53,384 nt of DNA, from assembly GCF_000690905.1 (NCBI RefSeq), contig NZ_JMCL01000083.1, positions 1 through 53,384 on the forward strand. The letters are read 5' to 3'. A model generated the notes under the pieces. It saw nothing but the letters and a program-made list of their open reading frames with translations. It was not told the origin of the DNA and ran no database searches. Origin of the DNA: Pseudomonas sp. Ant30-3 (GTDB lineage: Bacteria; Pseudomonadota; Gammaproteobacteria; Pseudomonadales; Pseudomonadaceae). Within the stretch, counting starts at the first letter, position 1. Each line of letters starts with the position of its first letter. Made by a program: the position numbers and the translations under genes. This document shows, one piece after another, positions 42,255 to 50,560 of this stretch.

Positions 42255-42445
42255 GGCCGATTCTGTTGAAAAAGTCGGCTTCGGTTTCCACGGCAGAAAA
42301 GTACGCGTCTGAGATTGAAATCCGTGTTTTGCGCAGAAGGTTCAGTTCAGGGCTCAGATTTGACGTAGCAACGTGCAAAAAAGGCGTTTTCACCGATCAA
42401 TGCATGGGTAGTCTGGCCGGGTCGACTTTTTCAACACAATCGGCC
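42255..42445. mobile_element. 191-bp mini-element with 25-bp terminal inverted repeats
   Basis: Left end GGCCGATTCTGTTGAAAAAG (continuing TCGGC); the right end read on the minus strand is GGCCGATTGTGTTGAAAAAG (continuing TCGAC): 25 bp with two mismatches. The inside has no gene. It is a non-autonomous remnant of an insertion sequence with TGTTGAAAAAGTCG ends. Confidence 0.7.
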
Positions 42446-42860
42446 GATTGCTGCCTGTCGTCACCATCGGCATCGGCATCGTGCAGTTCGCAGGCACGCG
42501 GCAGGCCTACGTTGGTTTTGGGTCCCATTGCTTCAAAACCACGAATAGGGAGCACCGGAACAGGGAACGCGCTTAAGCCCAGTGGTTTAGCGTACGATTT
42601 TTTACGAATTCTGCGGCCTCCCCAAGAAGGAGAATATGTATTTCTTCGGGATGAAAGCGCACATTGCGCGTCGATACCGAGTCCGGTTTAATGCATAGCC
42701 GACGAGGTCTGTTGAGAAATAGCGATCCTGAAAGAGTTCAACGGCGGCTTCCTGAGGAGCTCACCACCAATTATTTTTGACCGTCAAAAAATAATAAATT
42801 CATAAAGAACAGCAAGTTACTGACGAATCGAATGAATCCCCCCTTATCTAGGCATATGTC
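42446..42860. other. gene-poor spacer with a transposase scrap
   Basis: No complete gene recognised. Around 42624-42666 a frame reads ENMYFFGMKAHIA, resembling the YFFGMKAHIG block of IS5-type transposases, so a small IS scrap may lie here. AT-rich sequence with a short dyad (TTATTTTTTGACGG-like) follows at about 42770-42800. Confidence 0.35.
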
Positions 42861-43895
42861 TCACTTGGCCTTTGACTCCGAAAGTTGACTGGAGAGCACT
42901 GCGTTATCTTGCAGGAGGAGCTGCTTGTCTGTGGTCAACTCGGTCAGTTGGGTTTCAGCTCGGGTTAAATGTTCCGCCAGCAGGGCACGCTCCCGTTCGC
43001 TTACGGCCAGGTTCGTCTGCGTCTCAGCCAAAGACTGCGCGCCATGCCCATGGCGCTGTTCCAGAGCAAGATGGATCTGTTTCAGCTCGGTGAGTTGATA
43101 CACCACTTGCTCATGCGCGCTTTGCCTATGCGTGAGTGCCTCTTGGGTCGTCAGCAGTGTGCTCTGTAGGTGATTGTTCTCTTGCAACAAGTGGTGTGCC
43201 CGGGCCTGCAGTTCGCCCAGACGGGTTTGCTGAATGCCCAGGCGTTGCCGGAGTTCAGTCAGTTCGTGTTCCAGGCGATGCTGGCGCTGCTCAGCGCTTA
43301 GGCGCTCATCCGAGCGTTGTTGAGCGACCGAGACCTGGTAATGCTCGAACTGAACCTGCGCTTGCTGCAGCTGTTGGGTCAGTGAGGCCACCTCGCAGAC
43401 GCGGTCAGCCAATCGCTGTTCGAGGCCGAGCTTTTCACTGCCGAGGCCGGCCAAGACAATCTCCTGACGCTGTACGGTTTCAGTCAGCCCTTGGCAGTGC
43501 GTAGTGGCGGCGGCCAGAGCCTGAGCCTGCTGCTCCTGAATGTTGAGTAGCGCGTCTTGCTCGACGAAAGCTTGCTGCAACTGCTCCTGTAGCGCAGCGG
43601 TTTCTGCCTGATGCCCCTGCGCGGCTTGCTGGCATTGTAGGGTCGCCTCTGCCAGTACCTTTTCGTAGACACCTTTCATCGCCAGGACGAGCTCCGCCGG
43701 CAATCCCAGTTCGGCCTGCGCCACCGTGCCGGGGTGCGCGCTTTTCCAGCGCTTTAACAACGGGGCAATTGTGCTTTTGCTGCCGGTTCCGCCCAAAGCG
43801 GCACGGATACTGTCGATCGTGGCATTTTTGCCCTCGGCCACCAGCCGAGCCGCCGCATGGGCGACATGTACATAGAGGACTCCTGGACGGGCCAT
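42861..43895 (-). CDS. tnpT: TnpT-like coiled-coil resolution accessory protein (KfrA-type N-terminus)
   Basis: 344 residues. An N-terminal KfrA-like DNA-binding region (about 5-60, VHVAHAAARLVAEGKNATIDSIRAALGGTGS) is followed by a long Gln/Glu/Leu-rich coiled coil (about 75-340). In Tn4651-type transposons, TnpT is encoded divergently from the tyrosine recombinase TnpS and helps cointegrate resolution at the res site between them; that arrangement is seen here. The ATG at 43895 is chosen because GAGGTG precedes it. Confidence 0.75.
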   Translation of the reverse strand: MARPGVLYVHVAHAAARLVAEGKNATIDSIRAALGGTGSKSTIAPLLKRWKSAHPGTVAQAELGLPAELVLAMKGVYEKVLAEATLQCQQAAQGHQAETAALQEQLQQAFVEQDALLNIQEQQAQALAAATTHCQGLTETVQRQEIVLAGLGSEKLGLEQRLADRVCEVASLTQQLQQAQVQFEHYQVSVAQQRSDERLSAEQRQHRLEHELTELRQRLGIQQTRLGELQARAHHLLQENNHLQSTLLTTQEALTHRQSAHEQVVYQLTELKQIHLALEQRHGHGAQSLAETQTNLAVSERERALLAEHLTRAETQLTELTTDKQLLLQDNAVLSSQLSESKAK

Positions 43896-44081
43896 GAACA
43901 CCTCGGATTTTTTCGTACCGTAATATGTGAAACGTAATATCTCTTGTTAAGTACAGAATAGTTCGTCCATGTGAAACCTCCAGCTCAGCCACGATAAGAT
44001 AGATTATCGTGAGTAAAGCGTTCACGATCGGCATTTGCACCTATAATCCGCGGTACACAAGGCCTAAACAGGCGTTTCGTG
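43896..44081. promoter_or_regulatory. res (cointegrate resolution) region between tnpT and tnpS
   Basis: The 186-bp divergent gap contains the dyad ACGATAA-N6-TTATCGT at 43991-44010, a likely recombinase core site, and repeated CGTAATAT elements near 43916-43940. Confidence 0.6.
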
Positions 44082-45092
44082 ATGACGGCCAGTAAGATCG
44101 ACGAAAGTGTCCCTCCAGTCCCACTCGACGAGTCGATTGCGCTGGTGCGTACCGCCGGTACGCTCGCCACGCCCGAGCAATTCACCCAGCAACACCAACG
44201 CTTTCTCGCGGCGGCAACCTCTGACAACACCCGGCGCACCTACCGCTCGGCCATCCGCCACTTTCTGGCCTGGGGCGGCGTACTGCCGTGCGATGAAGTT
44301 GCGGTGATTCGCTACCTGCTGTCCTTTGCGGAAGTACTGAACCCGCGGACCCTGGCCCTGCGCCTCACGGCGTTGGCGCAATGGCACCGCTATCAGGGGT
44401 TCCCTGACCCAACCGCCAGCGCCACCGTGCGCAAGACCTTGCGCGGGATTGAGCGAGTGAACGGGCGGCCACGGCAGAAGGCCAAGGCCTTACTGCTGGA
44501 GGATCTCGAACGCATCGTGACGTGCCTGGACGCACTCGAAGGGCTCGCCGCGCTGCGTGACAGCGCATTGCTACAGGTGGGCTACTTCGGCGCGTTCCGA
44601 CGCAACGAGCTGGTCATGTTGGAAGTGCACTACCTGCAGTGGGAGCGGGAAGGACTGCGGATCACACTGCCTCGTTCGAAGACTGATCAGGCGGGCGAGG
44701 GACTGGACAAAGCGATCCCGTTCGGCGACAGCATTTGCTGCCCAGCGACGGCACTACGCCGCTGGTTGGATGCCGCTCAGATTGAGCAGGGGCCACTGTT
44801 CCGGCGCATCAGTCGCTGGGGAGTACTCGGCGAGGTTGCACTGCACGAGGGTAGCGTGAATGCCATCCTGGCGGCACGTGCCGAAGCAGCAGGACTGTCG
44901 TATGTGCCCGAGATGAGCAGCCACAGTCTGCGTCGTGGACTGGCCACCAGCGCCCATCGGGCTGGGGCCGACTTTCTGGAGATCAAGCGTCAGGGTGGCT
45001 GGCGGCACGACGGCACCGTATACGGCTATATCGAAGAGGCTAAAGCCTTCGAGGAGAACGCGGCGGGCTTGTTACTGCGGCGCAAGCCATAG
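44082..45092 (+). CDS. tnpS: TnpS-like tyrosine recombinase (cointegrate resolvase)
   Basis: 336 residues. The N-terminal core-binding domain (about 35-130, with NTRRTYRSAIRHFLAW) and the catalytic domain (about 140-335) are both present. The catalytic set is visible: Arg in FGAFRRNELVML, HSLRRG (His-x-x-Arg), GGWRHDGTVYGY (His and nucleophile Tyr). It acts on the res site to resolve transposition cointegrates. It is divergent from tnpT. A GTG three bases upstream could also serve as start. Confidence 0.85.
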   Translation: MTASKIDESVPPVPLDESIALVRTAGTLATPEQFTQQHQRFLAAATSDNTRRTYRSAIRHFLAWGGVLPCDEVAVIRYLLSFAEVLNPRTLALRLTALAQWHRYQGFPDPTASATVRKTLRGIERVNGRPRQKAKALLLEDLERIVTCLDALEGLAALRDSALLQVGYFGAFRRNELVMLEVHYLQWEREGLRITLPRSKTDQAGEGLDKAIPFGDSICCPATALRRWLDAAQIEQGPLFRRISRWGVLGEVALHEGSVNAILAARAEAAGLSYVPEMSSHSLRRGLATSAHRAGADFLEIKRQGGWRHDGTVYGYIEEAKAFEENAAGLLLRRKP

Positions 45093-45171
45093 CTAGATAC
45101 GGGATGACAGCCCTTTGGGCATTGGTTTAAGCCGTAAATAGAATCAGTAAAAAGCACTGTAATTACAATCA

Positions 45172-45217
45172 CTTACAGAACAAATGTCCTAAATTTCCTT
45201 TATCTCGGCACAACCCC
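45172..45217 (-). repeat. 46-bp Tn4651-type transposon end (copy A)
   Basis: Outward end GGGGTTGTGCCGAGATAAAG, read on the minus strand from 45217; the element interior lies to the left. It matches 47250-47295 in the same orientation with about five mismatches. It is flanked by GACAG (CTGTC on the minus strand) at 45218-45222. Confidence 0.85.
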
Positions 45218-47145
45218 GACAGCATGTGTGGGGTTACGTTACCCGCCAGATGGCGAGCGGCCTGATTCGGTCCTAGGTTGCAGCCCATTGCGAAGATCGT
45301 CATCAGGTAGCGTTCGGCCGGTTCCTTCAGTTTGGGGTCGCTGCCGGACATCGGCCCGAAATGGCGGGTGAACTGAATCCAGTGCTCGATGTTGGCCATA
45401 ATGTCGAGCACATGCCTGGCAGGCATACGCTGTGTGATAGCCGTTTGTAGCGAGATTGCTGAAGGCGGGATGTCACGGGCGACCACTCGGCGCAACACAG
45501 GATCACCGGCCTCATTAATTGACACGTCACCGCGGCAACTGGGAAATTTGTCATCCAACTGCTGAGCAGTGCTCTCAAGTTGCTCCTTCAGGCTGGCGAC
45601 AAACTCTGTGGCCGTACTCGGTAGTCCGACCTTTTCGCAGTATTCCGGCAGACGAGCCAGACACTCATCCCAAGGCAATAACTGTTTGCGGTAGTCAGCA
45701 AACGACTCCGAACCAAGCACACAGATATCGCCAGAGCGAAGCTCATTGGCCAGATGGGAAAACACGCAGACTTCCAGGAAGCGTCGGTTGGTCGGTGGTC
45801 CTTCGCTGGCTGCGCGACAGACAACTTTGATCCAGCGATCCGAGGCGAACGACAGGTCCACATGCTCGTCGATCCATTCCCTATGCAGGTTCTCGTTGTC
45901 CTGGACCAACTGCAGAGCCGCGATAAGCGAGCGGTCCTGGGTTGTTGGCTCCATTTGCAGCAGATGGCTCAGGCGGAACAGAAGTGATCGATGGGATTTG
46001 AAGTGCTTCCAGAGTAGCGGGAGATAGTTGCTGCCGCCTGTGGCCTGGACTTCGGCGCAGGCCTCCCGAAGGTGATCAAGATTCCCTTCGGGAGACAGAT
46101 ACTCGCGAATCAAGCTTCCGGCTTCCTGATCACTTGGTTCTTGGCTGAGAATTTGAATCACGCCATCCAAGGTGGCCACGAGCAACTCTAGCTTTTTGCG
46201 CTGACGTAGCTGGATCTGCTCCAACTCATCCTTGGCTCGCTTGTGAATCGTCGCTATTCGCTTGATGAACATCTCAGCAAGGTGATCCCGTGCTCGTACA
46301 AGCATGAGGTAGATCAGCGCCAGCATCAAGGTGTAGCGCTTTGGAAGCGAAGAATCCTTAAGCTCTGAAACATCTGTTTTCTCCGCTTGATTCGCAAAAA
46401 ACCGAATCTTGGTATCAACGATTCCCTCAAAGATGGCGTCGAGGTCACCGAATCCCTCCAACCAACTTAAGTGGTCGATCAATATCTCCAAGTGTTTGCG
46501 AGAGGGCTTCTTGGGGACCTGCTTCAGGGCATTGAAATCACTTTGGCGACGACCGAAATCGGTGTCCAGAAGTTCTCTGAGACGATAGATCACATCAATC
46601 GGAGCCCTATCGACGACTCGATTGAAAATCTTTTCCTGGAGAGCAACTTGGGCATCTTCAGCCGCATCATTGAGCGTCGAGTAGGCCGGCAGTTCGTAAC
46701 CTTGCTCAAGCAGATCGCCAATCAGGACATTGATGACATCAACTCGCTGATCAAGAACCTCCGCCGTTTCGTGGGCAGTTTTCACGGCGATTTTTAGAGC
46801 ATCGCTCCCATAAAACGGGGTGATCTGTAGATATTGGCGGATAGCTGTTTGATGGCGGTACACGGTACGGGGATTCGCATAACGAGGAACTATGCGCGCC
46901 CCGTAACTCAGGCACGACCTGACATGGTTGACGATTTCAGCTGGGATCTCTTCGAGAGCGAGAAAGTAATGCAGCTGTTGGAATACTTTAAGTAGAACGG
47001 CTAACCCAATAGTAAGAACAGGGCTTTTAGCCGTTCTAGAGAGCCATTCGAGCTCAGATTCTGAGAGCGAATAGCTCTGATGAAGCTCTTTCGACGACAG
47101 ATTCGCCGGCAGCTTCGGATAGGCTGTCCGCTCCAGAGAGGCCAT
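45218..47145 (-). pseudogene. tnpA: Tn3-family transposase TnpA, 5' part
   Basis: About 642 transposase codons, from MASLERTAYPKLPANLSS through the Tn3-specific DUF4158-like N-terminal domains to GPNQAARHLAGNVTPHMLS. The frame then runs into the transposon end and stops at 45169. The DDE catalytic residues are in the missing part. The gene resumes, in the opposite orientation, at 47296. The pieces share CTGTC and together would give 1005 codons, close to the length of Tn4652 TnpA. Confidence 0.9.
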
Positions 47146-47249
47146 GGAGTTCGTCCCTCAATAAAAGCAAAAACTTCAGCATAGACGGCTAAAAGTGGGA
47201 CGAGGAAAGGAAACGCAGAAAAACATTTAAATTATAGCAATATCATAAT

Positions 47250-47295
47250 GTTACATAACAAATGTCCTGATTTTCCTTTATCTCGGCATAACCCC
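47250..47295 (-). repeat. 46-bp Tn4651-type transposon end (copy B)
   Basis: GGGGTTATGCCGAGATAAAG read on the minus strand from 47295, interior to the left. It is followed by CTGTC at 47296-47300, which begins the 3' part of tnpA. The two 46-bp ends differ at about five positions. Confidence 0.85.
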
Positions 47296-48390
47296 CTGTC
47301 CTACACCAATCGTCGGCACCTGCCACTTGACAAGCTGGACAAGGCTAACCGGGAGTTGGTCGAGCTTTATCTCCAGCTCGACCTACCCAAGCTCTGGGGC
47401 GACGGCAAGGCGGTCGCGGCCGACGGGACACAATTTGATTTCTACGATGAAAACTTGCTCGCGGGCTACCATTTCCGTTATCGCAAGATGGGCGCGGTCG
47501 CCTACCGACATGTGGCAAATAACTACATCGCCGTCTTTCAGCACTTCATCCCACCGGGCATCTGGGAGGCCATTTATGTCATCGAGGGTCTGCTGAAAGC
47601 GGATCATAGTGTTGAAGTCGATACGGTTTATTCAGACACTCAAGGCCAGTCCGCAACAGTGTTTGCATTCACCCATTTGCTGGGCATCAATCTAATGCCT
47701 CGCATCCGCAACTGGCGCAACCTGGTCATGTATCGGCCCGATCGCTCGGCCAAGTACAAGCACATCAACAGCTTCTTCACTGATACCGTCAACTGGAGCC
47801 AGATAGAGACCCATTGGCAGGATCTGATGCAGGTGGCGCTGTCGATTCAGGCCGGCAAAATTTCCTCGCCAATGCTGCTGCGCAAACTCGGCTCTTACAG
47901 TCGGCGCAACAAGCTCTACCATGCAGCGCAGGAGCTGGGATGTGTAATCCGGACGATTTTCCTGCTCAAATGGATTGGCAGCCGTGAGTTGCGCCAAGAA
48001 GTAACAGCCAATACCAACAAGATCGAGTCCTACAACGGTTTCTCGAAGTGGCTGTCCTTCGGCGGCGATGTCATCGCCGAGAACGATCCAGATGAGCAAC
48101 AGAAGCGCTTGCGTTACAACGATATGATTGCTTCCTCAGTGATCTTGCAGAACACCGTCGACATGATGCGCATCCTGCAGAAACTCGCCCGTGACGGCTG
48201 GCAGTTTACCGATGAAGATGTATCGTTTCTCAGCCCCTACCTGACCAGCAACGTCAAACGCTTTGGAGAATTCAATCTCAGCCTCAAACGCCCCCCGGAG
48301 CCCTGGATCAAGGACTCCATTTTCCAGCAGGCTGCGGGTTCGATTCGAGGGCAAAAGATTCCCCATAGCAACGTTTTGGAGACGAACTAA
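47296..48390 (+). pseudogene. tnpA: Tn3-family transposase TnpA, 3' part
   Basis: Continues the transposase from SYTNRRHLPLDKLDKANREL through the catalytic core: WGDGKAVAADGTQF (first Asp), DTVYSDTQGQS (second Asp) and NKIESYNGFSKWLSFGG (Glu). The end is normal. An ATG at 47248 inside the transposon end gives an open 380-codon frame, but it lacks the DNA-binding N-terminus. The stop overlaps the tnpC start (TAATG). Confidence 0.9.
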
Positions 48391-48746
48391 TGCACACTCC
48401 ACCCGCTTCGTTTCGAGTGACGCCCTATGGAGAAGTCGATGCCAAGGCACTCGATTCACTGCATGCGAGCTACGACACCTCTCAATTGCTTAACTTGGTG
48501 GATCGGCTAGATGCCTGTCTTGCTGAAATTGGTGGGATCAGCCGCATTAGGGACGACTTTTTACATCTACATGCCATGGCCATGACGATATTGGAAAGTT
48601 CCCCTCTCGCCGTAGCTACCACTGATGTTGACAGTATTTGGGAGCAGGCGATCGCCCTTCAAGGGGATATTTGTGCCTTATGTTCTTGCTTGCAAACAGG
48701 CTCTAAACACTTGGCTCCTTTGGCAGCACTTGCTCCTGACTATTAG
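48390..48746 (+). CDS. tnpC: TnpC-like regulator of transposase expression
   Basis: 118 residues, with no signal and mostly helical (YDTSQLLNLVDRLDACLAEIGGISRIRDDFLHLHAMAMTIL). In Tn4652 a gene of this size directly after tnpA encodes TnpC, which lowers TnpA levels post-transcriptionally. Position, overlap with tnpA and size fit. With tnpA broken, it would have no target in cis. Confidence 0.7.
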   Translation: MHTPPASFRVTPYGEVDAKALDSLHASYDTSQLLNLVDRLDACLAEIGGISRIRDDFLHLHAMAMTILESSPLAVATTDVDSIWEQAIALQGDICALCSCLQTGSKHLAPLAALAPDY

Positions 48747-48907
48747 CGGCAAGGGTGCGGACTTTAACTCCCGGAGTCAACATGCCGGTGACAAACGAGT
48801 AGTGGTTTGAGAACCGTAGCGTTACGTCAACATGGACGCTTGGCTCAACGCTCACAAAATTTGCGTTTGGAGCGTAGGAGCTCCAGGTGTGGACATTATG
48901 CGGATTA

Positions 48908-49852
48908 TTAATGCTGCACCGTGCTCATATCCATCTCCGGGCTCAGGGTTCCTAGCCAAGCGACAAGGCACACTATGACTACTGCAACGGAGAATTCAAG
49001 GGTCATACTACGTCGTAAAGCATTGACGGCGACGGCATGGTCCCCTTCCTTTATTGAGCGTTCTAACAGTGGACTCAAATGGAATCGATTTAGCGTCGCT
49101 AATATAATCATCCCTGCGAAGAGTAAAACTTTCAAAAAGAGCAGAATGCCATAAGTAGTTAGCATCACTTCGTCCAGGGTTGGGCCCACGATAAAGAGAT
49201 AATTCACTACGCCAGTAATGCTTAAAATCACAACAATTAGCGCGCCAGCTGATTCAAACCCAGTCAGGACACGGGAGAGAACCCGTATTTCTTGTCCGCC
49301 GTTTAGTCTTTTCGCACGCAGCAGTAAAGCGAATGCGGCTAGAGCCCCCATCCAACCACCGGCTGCCAGAAGGTGAAGGATATCGCTAATGAAATGTATA
49401 TAACGACGATTGCCTTCGTCCATTGCGCCATGCCCTGTCCACGCTAGAGTAGCGAGAGCAATAGCACCGAAGACGGTAACCGCCCAAAGACTGAGGGTTG
49501 GGAAGCGCTTGTTAAGTGTGATGGCGATACCTGCCAGCACCAGGGCTGCTATTCGGACCATCCAGGTGAGCCCGACGTCGGTACCAGTTAGAACCATTTC
49601 GAAGATGTGATGGTGAAGCTCCATAAATTCTGAAACGCCGCTCATTGCTTTCGCAAGTAACAACATAGCGGCAAGGGACAGAACTACACCAACAACTGCG
49701 GTGCCGAAAAGTAGCGACTCAAAGTTCAAGACGGCGCCGGATACTCGCTCTTTTCCCCTAAGGCTGTACAAACCAAAAATGGCCAATCCAAACAGCAGCA
49801 TTAGGTCTAAATAAAGAGCGAAGCGAAGGACGATGTTGATTGAGTCGCTCAT
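48908..49852 (-). CDS. copD: CopD, inner-membrane copper-resistance protein
   Basis: 314 residues and about eight helices, with the CopD-family HHHIFEMVLTGTDVGLTW and HFISDILHLLAAGGWMGAL (His residues in helices) and FNRFHLSPLLE-like loop (NRFHLSPLLERS). It is thought to move copper across the inner membrane with CopC. It starts 3 bp after the copC stop. Its 3' end lies about 160 bp from tnpC. Confidence 0.88.
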   Translation of the reverse strand: MSDSINIVLRFALYLDLMLLFGLAIFGLYSLRGKERVSGAVLNFESLLFGTAVVGVVLSLAAMLLLAKAMSGVSEFMELHHHIFEMVLTGTDVGLTWMVRIAALVLAGIAITLNKRFPTLSLWAVTVFGAIALATLAWTGHGAMDEGNRRYIHFISDILHLLAAGGWMGALAAFALLLRAKRLNGGQEIRVLSRVLTGFESAGALIVVILSITGVVNYLFIVGPTLDEVMLTTYGILLFLKVLLFAGMIILATLNRFHLSPLLERSIKEGDHAVAVNALRRSMTLEFSVAVVIVCLVAWLGTLSPEMDMSTVQH

Positions 49853-49855
49853 GGA

Positions 49856-50239
49856 TCATTTCACTTTAAAAGAGAAATTGCCGGTGATGGGATGAGTGTC
49901 GGAGGAGACTGCCCGCCATTCGACCTTATAAGTACCAGTGGTTAGCGGAGCGGTGGGCGTGATAACCATTATTTTTGGATCGTCGCCGCCTGCGACACCA
50001 GCCTTAACGCCCATAGGTGAATTCGGCATACCCGGCATGTCAGTCATGATCAGTTTCGCTCCCGAGAACTGAGTTGTGAGGTTCTCCGAGAAGTGCAGTT
50101 CGATCTTGGAAGGTGCCGCAGACGTCGAGCCGTCCGCAGGGCTCGAAGACATCAGCTTTGGATGCGCCTGAGCGATAGCGCTCACGAGCAAACCCGCGGT
50201 AAGTGCAACAGCTACGGTAGTAGTTTTAAAGAATGACAT
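49856..50239 (-). CDS. copC: CopC, periplasmic copper-binding protein
   Basis: 127 residues. The signal peptide ends AIAQA, so the mature protein begins HPKLMSSSPADGS. The Cu(II) ligands expected in the family are visible: N-terminal His, the acidic residue in the loop, and His in SDTHPITGNF. A Met-rich loop (MPGMPNSPM) suits Cu(I). It is a cupredoxin-like fold that passes copper to CopD. A cop-type box lies 189 bp upstream. Confidence 0.92.
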   Translation of the reverse strand: MSFFKTTTVAVALTAGLLVSAIAQAHPKLMSSSPADGSTSAAPSKIELHFSENLTTQFSGAKLIMTDMPGMPNSPMGVKAGVAGGDDPKIMVITPTAPLTTGTYKVEWRAVSSDTHPITGNFSFKVK

Positions 50240-50313
50240 GCAAGACTCCTCACAGCATAAGCTGTTGGTTCGAGGTTTGATGGGGGAGATCTATTTTTTA
50301 CTTCTCAATTCCG

Positions 50314-50395
50314 GTTAAAACCACAGGCGAACACCAAGCGTATGCCGCGTACTGAACCCAGGTAATGGATCAGGATGATCCGCGTTATAGAGCTA
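50314..50395 (-). pseudogene. C-terminal scrap of an outer-membrane beta-barrel protein
   Basis: Before a TAA at 50314-50316 the minus strand reads LYNADHPDPLPGFSTRHTLG and ends VRLWF, with a terminal aromatic residue as in outer-membrane barrels. A TAG in the same frame lies just upstream, so only about 26 codons remain. In copABCD operons an outer-membrane protein gene (copB) stands here; a TonB-dependent receptor tail is another option. Confidence 0.4.
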
Positions 50396-50427
50396 GGACA
50401 CGATGCCACATGACTGCCGACCATTCG

Positions 50428-50443
50428 ATTACATTTCAGTAAG
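50428..50443 (-). promoter_or_regulatory. cop box upstream of copCD
   Basis: ATTACATTTCAGTAAG on the plus strand fits ATTAC-N6-GT(A/C)A and is the only such box in the copC upstream region. Confidence 0.5.
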
Positions 50444-50560
50444 CTTTGCGCGTGCCCTCTGGTCCAGAATTGAGGGTTGTCATCGTGGCTTTTTATTTTC
50501 CCGATGTGCGTTACCTTGGGTTTCTCTCTGAAGCCTGTCGGTCAATCCGTCTGAGCGAGG

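Noticed and set aside
42239..42691. 150-codon frame covering the 191-bp mini-element
   Set aside because: It runs through both inverted ends and into spacer, with Ser/Arg-rich low-quality sequence; considered non-coding.
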